34,865 bases of DNA from JAQVEM01 sp964595565 (GTDB taxonomy: Bacteria; Actinomycetota; Humimicrobiia; Humimicrobiales; Humimicrobiaceae). Shown piece after piece: positions 7,536-16,366 of the stretch. Under the pieces are notes generated by a model. It was given only the letters and a program-made list of their open reading frames with translations, had not been told where the DNA came from and did not search any database. Positions within the stretch are counted from its first letter, which is position 1. Every line of letters starts with the position of its first letter. Position numbers and translations under genes: made by a program. The DNA lies in the NCBI GenBank assembly GCA_964595565.1, contig CAZQQX010000019.1, positions 1-34,865 on the forward strand, read 5' to 3'.

Positions 7536-7740
7536 AAGTTAAAATTCTACCTTAACTCTTAAGTAGTTTCAATCAATTACTTTAGCAGGCGGAGCATAAG
7601 AAAACAGTTTGTTTATAATTTATTAAGGACGAACTAAATCCATTTAGTTTTATAATACTATGAACCGGCAGGAAAAAGCCTCTCAGGCGCATGGTTTAAT
7701 TTATATTAATAAATAATTAATGTAATACTATAAATATTTA

Positions 7741-7769
7741 TTGACAATCATTAATTTATATATTAAAAT
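7741..7769 (+). promoter_or_regulatory. promoter of the DUF2975/HTH operon
   Basis: TTGACA at 7741-7746, 17-nt spacer, TAAAAT at 7764-7769. The frameshifted DUF2975 gene begins 43 nt downstream after a GAAAGGCGG ribosome site. Confidence 0.55.
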
Positions 7770-7811
7770 AAACTCACATTCTAATAAAAATTAATGAAAG
7801 GCGGCGAATAA

Positions 7812-8407
7812 ATGGATATCAAAAAAACAAAGCTGAAAAGGCTTGCCGGAATAATCAAAATAATTTTTGATGTGTTTTCTGGGCTGCAGTAGTTTTAGGA
7901 GCGGTTAGTTTTATAATTTTTATAGTAACATTATTTGTTCCTGAAGACATTTTTATAGCATCAAGGATACAGGAGGGGTGGTCTATTTCTACGATAGGCG
8001 GAGTAATGAAATATAATATTGATCCGAACCTGTACAGTGATATTAATTTCAGGCCCTTTTTACAGGTCATACTTCCAACGGTAACGGTTATTTCTTTAAT
8101 ACTCCTTTTAATTGCGCATAACTTAAGGTCGATTCTAAAAACCATTGCAAACGATCATCCTTTTGAAAAAAATAATTCAAAAAGGCTTTTAATAATCGGG
8201 ATTGTCCTTATGGCTGGTTCAGTTATTTTAAAGATCGCGGAAGGTATAACAGCTATGGCAATAATTGATTCACTGGAAATTAAAAATGTCGATGTAACCT
8301 TTACAGTTGACGGAGCTATGTTACTGACCGGGTTTCTTGTTCTAATACTCGCAGGAATATTCAGGTATGGAAGCTATCTGCAAGATGAATATGACGCCAC
8401 ACTTTAA
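7812..8407 (+). pseudogene. DUF2975 membrane protein, single-base frameshift
   Basis: From ATG 7812 (good GAAAGGCGG site) the frame reads MDIKKTKLKRLAGIIKIIFD and then meets TAG about 25 codons in. Shifting by one base near 7880-7885, inside a TTTT run, restores a continuous reading (WAAVVLGAVSFIIFIVTLF and onward) to the TAA at 8405-8407. The joined product of about 198 residues has four membrane segments and the loop HNLRSILKTIANDHPFEKNN before a KRL stretch, typical of DUF2975 (YoaS-like) proteins. One missing T would explain it: either true inactivation, phase variation or a sequencing error. The small HTH gene downstream is the usual partner of DUF2975. Confidence 0.8.
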
Positions 8408-8423
8408 GAGGAGGAGATTTATC

Positions 8424-8630
8424 ATGGCAATAATAATCAGACTTGACAGGGTTCTTGCAGATAGAAAAATGCAACTGGGTGAGCTGGCAGAAAAAGTCGG
8501 CATATCAATAGTAAATTTATCAAACCTCAAGACCAGCAAAGTAAGGGCAATCCGTTTTTCGACATTAAACGCCATATGTAAACATCTGGAATGTCAGCCA
8601 GGAGATATTCTCGAATACTCAGATGATTAA
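8424..8630 (+). CDS. small Cro/CI-type HTH regulator (YozG-like)
   Basis: A 68-residue single-domain DNA-binding protein: LDRVLADRKMQLGELAEKVG, then ISIVNLSNLKTSKVRAIRF as recognition helix, then LECQPGDILEY. This is the YozG-like class of XRE regulators found directly after DUF2975 genes. I start it at ATG 8424 because GAGGAGG at 8409-8415 is placed correctly; the longer open frame from 8367 overlaps the preceding gene without a ribosome site. It probably regulates its own operon. The membrane partner is frameshifted here, so the signal input may be lost. Confidence 0.88.
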   Translation: MAIIIRLDRVLADRKMQLGELAEKVGISIVNLSNLKTSKVRAIRFSTLNAICKHLECQPGDILEYSDD

Positions 8631-8690
8631 GAATAAAAGCAGTGGTTTATTTATACGGCGCCGGTACATGCATCAGGGCTGTAAGACATT

Positions 8691-8739
8691 TTACTAAATA
8701 TTACTTTTATGATAAAGTAATACATATAAATATTAGTAA
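8691..8739 (+). promoter_or_regulatory. nested inverted repeats before vapBC
   Basis: A perfect 9-bp inverted repeat TATTACTTT / AAAGTAATA (8699-8707, 8714-8722) with a 6-nt spacer lies inside an outer, slightly imperfect pair TTACTAAATA (8691-8700) / TATTAGTAA (8731-8739). It ends 11 nt before the antitoxin ATG, the usual place for a VapB-type autoregulatory operator. Confidence 0.55.
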
Positions 8740-8750
8740 GGAAAATATAT

Positions 8751-8999
8751 ATGAGTACTACTACGGTAACGAAAAAAGGTCAGATAACAATACCAAAACC
8801 AATAAGGGACCGGCTCGGGCTAAAAGAAGGGGATAAGGTTATAGCTAAATTCTGCGAAAATGAAGTCTATATTAGAAAAATTACTTTTATCTTTGATTTG
8901 GAAGGCTCTGTCAGGGTACCCGAAAAAGTAAAAAAATTGGGCTGGAAGGAAATAGAGAAAAAAGCACATGAAAATATGGCAAAAAGGATTAAACCTTGA
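8751..8999 (+). CDS. AbrB-type antitoxin (VapB-like)
   Basis: An 82-residue swapped-hairpin AbrB (SpoVT/MazE-like) DNA-binding protein: VTKKGQITIPKPIRDRLGLK then EGDKVIAKF at residues 6-34, followed by a charged C-terminal tail (about 45-82) that would thread into the toxin active site. In this family the antitoxin both neutralises the PIN ribonuclease and represses the operon through upstream palindromes, which are present here. AAGGA lies 10 nt before the ATG. Its stop overlaps the toxin start. Confidence 0.88.
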   Translation: MSTTTVTKKGQITIPKPIRDRLGLKEGDKVIAKFCENEVYIRKITFIFDLEGSVRVPEKVKKLGWKEIEKKAHENMAKRIKP

Positions 9000-9406
9000 A
9001 AAATAGAATTTATGCCGATACCAATCTTTTTATAAGATTTTTTACCGGCGAGCCGGTCGGCCAGGCACAGGAATCAAAAAAATTTCTCATCCAGGTATCT
9101 GAAGGAAAGCATGAACTATTTATATGTGACCTGGTAATTGCTGAAATTATTTATGTTCTGGAAAGTGTGTATAATCTGGGAAGAACTGCAGTGGCTGAGA
9201 AGATACTGGCTATTGCAGAAATTAATAATGCAGTAATAGAGAACCGGTGGATTGTAATGAAGGCACTGGATTTATATGAAGAAAAAAATATTGATTTTAT
9301 AGATGCATACATCTCCAGTCACATGGCAAAAAATAACTGCTGCGTGGTATTTTCCTTTGACAGCGACTACAAAAAAATAGATTTTATAGAAAAAATAATC
9401 CCTTAA
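8996..9406 (+). CDS. PIN-domain toxin ribonuclease (VapC-like)
   Basis: A 136-residue PIN-domain protein, expected to be a Mg2+-dependent RNase that cleaves tRNA or rRNA when released from its antitoxin. The acidic active-site residues are visible: Asp8 (YADTNLF), Glu50 (LVIAEIIY), Asp103 (FIDAYI) and Asp122/Asp124 (FSFDSDYKKI). The start codon is TTG at 8996, inside the TTGA that also contains the antitoxin stop, a 4-nt overlap that keeps toxin synthesis coupled and low. No terminator is obvious after it. Confidence 0.88.
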   Translation: MKNRIYADTNLFIRFFTGEPVGQAQESKKFLIQVSEGKHELFICDLVIAEIIYVLESVYNLGRTAVAEKILAIAEINNAVIENRWIVMKALDLYEEKNIDFIDAYISSHMAKNNCCVVFSFDSDYKKIDFIEKIIP

Positions 9407-9602
9407 AATTATTTTCTAAAAAATCCTCGGATAAAAATATAATATTCCTTTTGAGATTTTGTCCTGCTTCTAATATAATTTCAGTTACAGGGAACCGGAG
9501 CTAATTTTTAATAAAAATTGAGTTTTGCAAATATTTATGCATATAAACATATAATTTAATCTGTATAAAAACAGGAATAGAAAAGAACAGAGGAAAATAA
9601 TA

Positions 9603-10196
9603 GTGGGAACAGCCACAGAGACAAAAAAAATAGATATACTCATGATAGACAATTATGATTCATTTACTTTTAATCTGGTGCAGTACCTTGGAATGCTGGG
9701 CGAGAGTATAAAAGTCAGAAGAAACGATAAAATAACTGTGGATGAAATAAAAAAAATGTCTCCCTCAAAAATAGTAATCTCTCCGGGCCCCGGAAGGCCT
9801 GACGATGCGGGACTGTCAAAAGAGATAATAAAACAATTTTATAGGGAAATACCCATACTGGGAGTATGCCTGGGCCACCAGTGTATCGGAGAAGTATTCG
9901 GAGCGGAAGTGATAAATTCCGGGCTGGTGATTCACGGGAAAACATCCCGGATTTACCACGACGGAAAGAGCATTTTTAAAGGTATTAAAAATCCATTTGA
10001 GGCGGCAAGGTATCATTCCCTTATTTTAAAAAAAGACTCCATCCCTTCCTTACTTGAAGTAACAGCCCGTACAGAAGACGGTATTGTAATGGGGGTTAGG
10101 CATAAAAAATACAAACTGGAAGGAATACAGTTTCATCCTGAATCCTTCCTGACTCCGGCTGGACTGCAGATACTTAAAAATTTCATAAATTTATGA
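9603..10196 (+). CDS. pabA: aminodeoxychorismate synthase glutaminase PabA
   Basis: Class I glutamine amidotransferase of 197 residues that supplies ammonia to PabB. The oxyanion and substrate motifs are SPGPGRPDDAG at 60-70, the nucleophile Cys89 in GVCLGHQ, and His178/Glu180 in QFHPES. PabA and TrpG are indistinguishable by motif; the call rests on the adjacent pabB (Lys in PIKGT) and pabC. Start is GTG at 9603 with AGAGGAAAA upstream. The stop overlaps the pabB start by 4 nt (ATGA). Confidence 0.9.
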   Translation: MGTATETKKIDILMIDNYDSFTFNLVQYLGMLGESIKVRRNDKITVDEIKKMSPSKIVISPGPGRPDDAGLSKEIIKQFYREIPILGVCLGHQCIGEVFGAEVINSGLVIHGKTSRIYHDGKSIFKGIKNPFEAARYHSLILKKDSIPSLLEVTARTEDGIVMGVRHKKYKLEGIQFHPESFLTPAGLQILKNFINL

Positions 10197-11854
10197 AAAT
10201 TCTTTCCACAATTACCGATGTTAATCTGGAAGCAGAACCTCAGGATATTGCCTATATGTTAAAAGATTCAGGCTACCTGAGTTTTCTGGACAGCAGCCTT
10301 CCCGGCAATAAATACTCGAGGTTTTCATATATTGCCTGGAAGCCCTCTCTAATCATAAAAAGCGACGGATACACAAATGAATCCATTAATATTTCTGCAG
10401 GAATTTGCTGCCGTTCATATCAGCATCCGTTATCATTCTTAAAAAAGAATATCAGAAGTCTTATCTACAGTTTCCCGGGCACGGGTCAGGGGAATATAAG
10501 GGCATTACATATAGCGGGGGAAAAAATAAGAAAGATAGTAAAAACAGGCGGAAAGAATATTCCTAAATTAAAACTTCCCGATTTCAGAGGGGGCTTTATC
10601 GGCTATTTTTCATATGATTTAAAAAATTATATAGAGAAGCTCCTCTCCGGTGCGGTGGATGATATGGGCCTTCCGGTTTTTTACTTACTGTATTATGACA
10701 GGTTGCTGGCCTACGGACACGAGGGCGGCAGGTGGTATTACATAAAGAATTTTAAGGTAGCGGAAGATAAAAAGTATAAAAAAAGCGGGGAAGATGGCAG
10801 TAGTGGTGAAGATATCTCCGGAGCACATTTTTTTGAAAATGATTTTATTGATGAGAATATAAGTGATAAAGACTTGATAAAGAGGGTAAGCAGGAGCCTG
10901 AATGATGACATATCCGCAATAAAAAAGCCGGATGATACATTTTCTGATATTAAAAATGAGATAATTGAAAAATACTACAGGAAAAATATTCGTGATATAA
11001 AGCTCCGCCCCAATATGTCAAAAAGAAGCTACACGGGAAGGGTAATTAAAATAAAACAGCATATCCATGACGGCGATATCTACCAGGCAAATTTCAGCCA
11101 GAGGTTTGAGGCAGAACTTCCCGTGGAGCCGGCGGATCTCTATTACATACTTAGAGAAAAAAACGCCGCTCCATTTTCGGCTTTCTTGAAGTTTCCGGGT
11201 TTCTGCATTGGGAGTTCTTCACCAGAAAGGTTCTTATTTTTAAAAGGAGATATTATAGAGACAAGGCCCATAAAGGGCACAAGACCCAGGGGGATTGATT
11301 CTGAAGGGGATAATAGAAACATGACCGAACTTAAAAACAGTGTAAAAGACAGGGCGGAGCTCAATATGATTGTTGACCTTGAGAGGAATGACCTCGGGAA
11401 ATTCTGTTACTACGGAACTGTCAGGGTCGCAGAGCACGCGGTAATTGAAAAATACGCCAGGGTTTACCATTCTGTATCCACAGTTACCGGCAGGGTAAAA
11501 AAAGGAACAGATATCTCTGATATAATAAAAGCAGCCTTTCCGGGAGGTTCTATAACAGGTGCGCCCAAAATAAGGGCAATGGAAATTATTGATGGGCTGG
11601 AGCCCGCTGCGAGGGGTGTATATACCGGTTCAATAGGTTACATAGGGATTGACTCTGCAACAGATTTAAATATTGTTATAAGAACATTTGTTATAAAGAA
11701 AAATAAATTTTATTATAATGTAGGTGGAGGAATTGTTGAGGATTCCATACCGGAAGAAGAGTACAACGAAACTCTGGATAAGGGAATAGCCCTTGCGGAA
11801 ACTTTAAAATTTTTTACCGGAAAAAATTTAAAAAAAATAATAAAAACAATATAA
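10193..11854 (+). CDS. pabB: aminodeoxychorismate synthase component PabB
   Basis: Converts chorismate and ammonia to 4-amino-4-deoxychorismate for folate. The C-terminal chorismate-binding domain (about 275-540) is complete: DGDIYQANFSQ, SSPERFL, PIKGTRPRG, IVDLERNDLGK, FPGGSITGAPKIRAMEIID, and GSIGYIG. Lys361 in PIKGT is the residue that separates PabB from TrpE (Ala there). The N-terminal domain (FLDSSLPGNKYSRFSYIAWK, FRGGFIGYFSYDL) is recognisable. Between residues about 188 and 272 lies a highly charged, low-complexity stretch (KKYKKSGEDGSSGEDISG and after) that makes the protein, at 553 residues, about 80-100 longer than usual. Translation is coupled to pabA. pabC follows after 19 nt. 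Confidence 0.93.
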   Translation: MKILSTITDVNLEAEPQDIAYMLKDSGYLSFLDSSLPGNKYSRFSYIAWKPSLIIKSDGYTNESINISAGICCRSYQHPLSFLKKNIRSLIYSFPGTGQGNIRALHIAGEKIRKIVKTGGKNIPKLKLPDFRGGFIGYFSYDLKNYIEKLLSGAVDDMGLPVFYLLYYDRLLAYGHEGGRWYYIKNFKVAEDKKYKKSGEDGSSGEDISGAHFFENDFIDENISDKDLIKRVSRSLNDDISAIKKPDDTFSDIKNEIIEKYYRKNIRDIKLRPNMSKRSYTGRVIKIKQHIHDGDIYQANFSQRFEAELPVEPADLYYILREKNAAPFSAFLKFPGFCIGSSSPERFLFLKGDIIETRPIKGTRPRGIDSEGDNRNMTELKNSVKDRAELNMIVDLERNDLGKFCYYGTVRVAEHAVIEKYARVYHSVSTVTGRVKKGTDISDIIKAAFPGGSITGAPKIRAMEIIDGLEPAARGVYTGSIGYIGIDSATDLNIVIRTFVIKKNKFYYNVGGGIVEDSIPEEEYNETLDKGIALAETLKFFTGKNLKKIIKTI

Positions 11855-11873
11855 ATTTAAATCGGGGTCTGAT

Positions 11874-12746
11874 ATGTGTAATTATATTTTTATAAACGGA
11901 AAGTTTGCAACCGGAAGCAGGGCAGGGATACCGGTTAAGGATAGAGGATTTTTGTATGGTGACGGGCTCTACGAGACACTTAGAATTTACGGGGGCTTTG
12001 CATTTATGCTGAGCGAGCATATAAAAAGATTATTTCATTCGCTGAGGATTTTAAGATATAACACTACCTTTGATGAAGAATATGTGTGGGAAGCGGTAAG
12101 AGAAACATTAAATAAAAATAATCTCGCGGGAAAAGATGCATACATAAAAATAATTGTAACAAGGGGAGTTCACAGAAAAGACCTCTATTTTAGCAGCGGC
12201 TACAGGCCCACCCTGTTAGTAATAGCAGAAAAGCTAACACCCTATCCTGCGGCCGATTACACCGAAGGTATAAATATAATCTCTTCGGCAATAAAAAGAC
12301 CGTCGGTTGGAAGTCCCATCTATACTCACAAGCTTATCAATTATTTTGAGAACCTCTATGCAAAAGATGAGGCCCACCGGAGCGGTGCAAAAGAGGCAAT
12401 ATTCCTTACCGCAGATAAGCTGGTTCTGGAAGGCGCCTCCAGCAATATTTTTTACGTGAAAAGGAATACCGTTTACACCCCTCCTGTTACCCATAATATC
12501 CTGCCCGGAGTTACCAGAAGGGTTGTTCTGGGACTGTGCAGGGAAAATGGAATAAAAGTAAAGGAAAGAAGGGTCCATTACAGGGATTTAGTTGATGCCG
12601 ATGAAATATTTAAAACAAGTTCCATTGCAGAGATAGTGCCGGTAAGAAAAGTTGACAGGTTTACACTTCAGGGAGAAGTCCCCGGGGAAATAACTTCCAG
12701 AATTATGGAATTATATGATGAAAGGACACAGCTTTTAATTCCCTAA
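11874..12746 (+). CDS. pabC: aminodeoxychorismate lyase PabC (class IV PLP enzyme)
   Basis: A 290-residue fold-type IV PLP protein: DRGFLYGDGLYETLRIYGG at 23-41, the PLP lysine probably Lys153 in YTHKLINYFEN, the phosphate-binding SNIFYV near 195-200, and the LPGVTRRVVL motif. By motif alone it could be a branched-chain or D-amino-acid aminotransferase. Its place directly behind pabA-pabB makes 4-amino-4-deoxychorismate lyase, releasing p-aminobenzoate and pyruvate, most likely. The ATG is preceded by CGGGGTCTGAT. It converges with the xylanase gene and overlaps its end by 12 nt. Confidence 0.85.
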   Translation: MCNYIFINGKFATGSRAGIPVKDRGFLYGDGLYETLRIYGGFAFMLSEHIKRLFHSLRILRYNTTFDEEYVWEAVRETLNKNNLAGKDAYIKIIVTRGVHRKDLYFSSGYRPTLLVIAEKLTPYPAADYTEGINIISSAIKRPSVGSPIYTHKLINYFENLYAKDEAHRSGAKEAIFLTADKLVLEGASSNIFYVKRNTVYTPPVTHNILPGVTRRVVLGLCRENGIKVKERRVHYRDLVDADEIFKTSSIAEIVPVRKVDRFTLQGEVPGEITSRIMELYDERTQLLIP

Positions 12747-14987
12747 AGTCAGAATCCCAAATCCTGCAGTTGACTGCCATGAATTATTGGTCGGGTCGTT
12801 CCATTTAGCAATGCTGTCCCTTGCTCCGCTTCCCTGGTCGTCATTTACCTGGAGGTCAAAGCCGATAACCGTACCTTCCTGCGGGGTAATTGTCCGATAG
12901 GGAATTTTAGCCTCAACAGCATACCCTGTATCCAGCTGCCGGGTCGCACTTTCAAAACCTTCCACGCTGCCGGTTGAACCGAAAGACTGCCTGTTTTTAT
13001 AGCTTACTCTGTACTGGCCGTCATCTTCTTCATAGTAAGTTGTTTTGTTATTGTTCTCGTCTACAAAAACCTCAATGCTGTCCTGCATATAGACAGTATC
13101 ACTTGCCTCGCTTAATACCGGGTCGTTTACTTCCATGTATACATAAATCGCATCTTCATCCCAGAGTACCCGGGCCTGTGCAGTTGCGCCCTGGAATACA
13201 TTTTTTTCATCTTCTATACCCTGAATAAATGTATCAACGGATAGGGAGCTGCATGCGCTGTACCCTTCATCCATTGTGCCATCAATTTCAGCGGTCCCGT
13301 ATTTTGCGTTTGCCCCGCCGGGAGCAGCTGCAAGATTAACCCTGCCCCAGTATCCGGGAACTTTATCCGCAGTGCCCTTCTTATCATTCCATTTTACGGT
13401 TGCCCCGTCTCCGCAGGCTGCCTGGATATCCAGTCCTATCCGGGTATCTCTGCCGCCTTCTATATGTTCAAAGGGGATGCGGGCTTCAAAAATATACCCG
13501 TCATCAGTCTGGCTGATGGCAGCATCTCCGGTATTTTCCCATTCAGAATCAAAGATAAATTCAACTACTCTGTCATTTTCATCCAGGGAGTCTGATTTAT
13601 CGTCTTTCTCATCTATAAAGATTTTAACTGAGTTATCTTCTCCGGAAATTTTACCCGAGACTTCAAGCAGGACATACAGGTTTGAAGTATCCCATAGCGC
13701 TCTTGCCTCCATGCCGGGTCCTTCTGAAGGTGCCATGGCAGGAAAATATTCTGCAAAATTCCATATTTCATCAACATTTCCATCAATTTCAGCGGTGCCC
13801 TCAATCGCTTTTGCCGTGTTTATCCTGGGCGCAAGTTTTTCCGGGTCCACCATCCCCCAGAAGAAGGGTTTTTCTTTAAGTTCTTCATTAAAAGGCAGCG
13901 GCCAGTCTTTGCGGTCCTCAAAATAGTACCTGAGCCAGGAATACTCATCTGCAACTCCCCAGTAGGTTACGCTGGTTATATGCTCCTTATATTTATTAAT
14001 GACACCGAACAAATCCTTTACCCGGTGACCCTGTTCGTTTAGCATCTCTTCACTGATGGTCTCATATGACTCATTTCGGTCTTCGTAAACAGATATATCC
14101 ATTTCGGTTATATGAATCTCAAGCCCCAGTTCAGAGAATTTCTGCAGTGTTTTTTCAAAATCTTCAAGTGACGGATTTCCAGAGGAGATATGCATCTGCA
14201 TACCTATACCGTCTATCGGGACACCTTTTTCCTGGAGTCTTTTTACCAGGTCCACAATTGCCTGACATTTGTTTGCATTTGTGGTGTCAAAATCATTCAA
14301 AAAGAGTTTTGCATCAGGGTCTGCCTCTCTTGCATAGCGGAAGGCAAGCTCTATATATTCTTCACCCAGCACTTCAAACCAGCTGTTTCTCAGCAATCCG
14401 TCGGGTGCATCTGCGTCAATGGGTTCATTTACAACATCCCATGCATAAATCTGACCTTTGTAGTGCTGCATGACTTCGGTGATGTGTGCTTTCATGCGTT
14501 CCTTAAGTGTTTCACCCGAAACCGGCGCTCCGTCTTCAGTAAAAAACCAGTCCGGCACCTGATTGTGCCATATAAGAGTGTGCCCGCGCAGGGCAATTCC
14601 GTTTTCCATCGCAAATTCAGCGATTTTATCAGCATCCCTGAAATCAAATATTCCTTCAAGAGGCTGAATTTCTTCGGGTTTCATGGCATTTTCTGCAGTA
14701 ATACTTGAAAAATGCTTTATTATAAGTTCGGTAAGCTCCGGGTCCTCAAGCTGGCCTGGTTCTATTGCTGTGCCTATGTAAAAATCATCTTCAAAGACTT
14801 CTTTTAAAGCGGGAATTTCTTCTTCAGTGACACTTCCGGCACTTTCATCCGTATCAGTTTCTTCGGCGGCCTCTTCTGCTTCAGTTTCTCCGGTATCGAT
14901 TTTAACAGCGGCTTCTTCCTGCTTACTGCATGACACAAGAAAGATAAGTACTATAAGAAATATGAATAAATATTTAAATACTTTCAT
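12735..14987 (-). CDS. lipoprotein GH10 endo-1,4-beta-xylanase with two CBM9 modules
   Basis: Cleaves internal xylan bonds outside the cell, retaining mechanism. Residues 1-20 are a lipoprotein signal with lipobox LVSC (Cys20), so the enzyme is membrane-anchored. An acidic linker (21-58, mostly Glu, Ala, Thr, Asp) follows. The GH10 barrel spans about 61-380: acid/base Glu188 in WDVVNEP and nucleophile Glu295 in HITEMD, plus GHTLIWHNQ and WGVADEYSW. Two CBM9-like modules follow, about 388-555 and 563-748, each starting with GTAEIDG and containing WD-N/D-x-xYV-x-xEV and FVDE/FIDE strands. This GH10-CBM9-CBM9 order resembles thermophile xylanases, but without N-terminal CBM22. GGAAGGA lies before the ATG. 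No other xylan gene is nearby. Confidence 0.93.
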   Translation of the reverse strand: MKVFKYLFIFLIVLIFLVSCSKQEEAAVKIDTGETEAEEAAEETDTDESAGSVTEEEIPALKEVFEDDFYIGTAIEPGQLEDPELTELIIKHFSSITAENAMKPEEIQPLEGIFDFRDADKIAEFAMENGIALRGHTLIWHNQVPDWFFTEDGAPVSGETLKERMKAHITEVMQHYKGQIYAWDVVNEPIDADAPDGLLRNSWFEVLGEEYIELAFRYAREADPDAKLFLNDFDTTNANKCQAIVDLVKRLQEKGVPIDGIGMQMHISSGNPSLEDFEKTLQKFSELGLEIHITEMDISVYEDRNESYETISEEMLNEQGHRVKDLFGVINKYKEHITSVTYWGVADEYSWLRYYFEDRKDWPLPFNEELKEKPFFWGMVDPEKLAPRINTAKAIEGTAEIDGNVDEIWNFAEYFPAMAPSEGPGMEARALWDTSNLYVLLEVSGKISGEDNSVKIFIDEKDDKSDSLDENDRVVEFIFDSEWENTGDAAISQTDDGYIFEARIPFEHIEGGRDTRIGLDIQAACGDGATVKWNDKKGTADKVPGYWGRVNLAAAPGGANAKYGTAEIDGTMDEGYSACSSLSVDTFIQGIEDEKNVFQGATAQARVLWDEDAIYVYMEVNDPVLSEASDTVYMQDSIEVFVDENNNKTTYYEEDDGQYRVSYKNRQSFGSTGSVEGFESATRQLDTGYAVEAKIPYRTITPQEGTVIGFDLQVNDDQGSGARDSIAKWNDPTNNSWQSTAGFGILTLGN

Positions 14988-15307
14988 AATATTATTCCTT
15001 CCAATTATTGATATATTACCGTAAAGTAAAAAATAGTTCCATATCTATTGTACGGTTTATCAGTATTGTGCTGTTTCTTATTATAGATAAATCTTACCTT
15101 ACCCTTTTTGATAATTGTAATCTTACGACCCCTGCCATTTATCCCGGCGCGCCCTAATCATTATATTTTTAAGCTTCTTACTTTTAAAAATATAAGGGCT
15201 GTGTTGCAACGGTAAAATTTATTGTTAAAATGAATTTGTAATGTAAATTTTTTCTATAAATTATTAATCTCAGTGTAAGGTTGCCGTAAGTTAAAAAGGA
15301 GATTGAA
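14988..15307. other. divergent intergenic region, xylanase / aldo-keto reductase
   Basis: About 320 bp without a gene. It must hold both divergent promoters. For the reductase TTGCAA (15204-15209), 16 nt, TAAAAT (15226-15231) is a fair candidate. An AT-rich perfect hairpin lies at 15161-15195. No clear catabolite-repression box was seen. Confidence 0.4.
15161..15195. repeat. perfect 12-bp AT-rich inverted repeat
   Basis: TTATATTTTTAA (15161-15172) and its exact complement TTAAAAATATAA (15184-15195) with an 11-nt loop. It may be an operator or a weak bidirectional hairpin between the divergent genes; in this base composition some chance contribution is possible. Confidence 0.5.
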
Positions 15308-16291
15308 ATGAAATACAGAACTCTGGGTAAAACCGGTTTTAAAGTTTCAGAAGTTTCACTGGGCACCTGGCAGCTTGGCGGCAGGTGGGGTGAGGAGTTC
15401 AGCTATGAAACCGCTGAAGAGATTTTAGGAAAAGCAGTGGACGGAGGAGTTAATTTTATTGATACCGCCGATGTATATAATGATGGACATAGCGAGGAAG
15501 CTATAGGAAAATTTTTAAAAAAGGTAAAAGAAAGAATTTATGTCGCTACCAAGGCAGGAAGAAGGCTTGTTCCTCACAATAAGGAGGGATACAACAGGAA
15601 TAATATAACCGGGTTTGTAGAGGACAGCCTGAAGAATCTGGATGTTGAAGCGATAGACCTGCTCCAGCTCCACTGCCCCCCGACAGAAGTTTACCATGAC
15701 CCGGAAGTTTTCGGCATTCTGGAAGGGCTAAAAGAAAAAGGTAAAATTTTAAATTACGGGGTCAGCGTGGAGAAGGTAGAAGAAGCTTTAAAGACCATAG
15801 AATACCCAGGCGTAGCAACGGTACAGATAATTTATAATATGTTCCGGCATAAACCTGCCGATGAATTCTTCAGTCACGCCGGCAGGAGAAATGTGGGAAT
15901 AATAGTAAGGGTTCCCCTGGCAAGCGGCATGCTGACGGGTAAATTTAAAAAGGATACCAGATTTTCAAAAGGTGACCACCGCTTTTTTAACCGGGAAGGA
16001 AAAGCCTTTGATAAAGGAGAAACATTTTCAGGTGTTCCATACGAAGTCGGGCTGGAGGCGGTAGAGGAGCTCAAAAAAGAATTTACTCAAGAAAACCTTG
16101 CAGGTTCTGCCCTGCGCTGGATTTTAATGAACGATTATGTAAGCTGCGTAATACCGGGTGCAAGCAGGGTATCCCAGATTGAGGGCAACATAAAAGCATC
16201 TGAGCTTCCTCCTCTTACAGACGAACAGATGGAATTTGTAAACGAGATATACCAGAAATACATAAAACGTTATGTTCATGATTTGTGGTAA
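15308..16291 (+). CDS. aldo/keto reductase
   Basis: NAD(P)H-dependent oxidoreductase of 327 residues, TIM barrel. The AKR tetrad is visible: Asp52 and Tyr57 (IDTADVYND), Lys82 (VATKAG) and His122 (LLQLHCPP). The N-terminal KYRTLGKTGFKVSEVSLGTW is the standard AKR opening, and the C-terminal cofactor region VIPGASRVSQIEGNIKA fits the class. Start ATG follows AAAAAGGAGATTGAA, an excellent ribosome site. Substrate not predictable. The nitroreductase gene follows 143 nt later on the same strand. Confidence 0.93.
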   Translation: MKYRTLGKTGFKVSEVSLGTWQLGGRWGEEFSYETAEEILGKAVDGGVNFIDTADVYNDGHSEEAIGKFLKKVKERIYVATKAGRRLVPHNKEGYNRNNITGFVEDSLKNLDVEAIDLLQLHCPPTEVYHDPEVFGILEGLKEKGKILNYGVSVEKVEEALKTIEYPGVATVQIIYNMFRHKPADEFFSHAGRRNVGIIVRVPLASGMLTGKFKKDTRFSKGDHRFFNREGKAFDKGETFSGVPYEVGLEAVEELKKEFTQENLAGSALRWILMNDYVSCVIPGASRVSQIEGNIKASELPPLTDEQMEFVNEIYQKYIKRYVHDLW

Positions 16292-16366
16292 AAAAGTTTT
16301 ACTTGAGAAAATCATAATGTTAATATAGAGTAGTTTCCGGCTAAATATTAGAAAATAATATTAAGT

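Noticed and set aside
8642..8836. 64-codon plus-strand frame before the AbrB antitoxin
   Set aside because: It overlaps the vapB start in another frame and runs through the operator palindromes; composition is not protein-like.
9407..9602. Possible folate-type riboswitch before pabA
   Set aside because: I could not find the paired conserved cores of the THF aptamer; only AT-rich sequence with weak promoter-like hexamers is visible.
10193..11854. Alternative call as TrpE (anthranilate synthase)
   Set aside because: The PIKGT lysine at 361 and the following pabC gene favour PabB; TrpE has PIAGT and would be expected with other trp genes.
13276..13926. Long plus-strand open frame of about 216 codons inside the xylanase gene
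   Set aside because: It is antisense to well-conserved GH10/CBM9 coding sequence, Ser/Pro-rich, and has no ribosome site; a shadow of codon bias.
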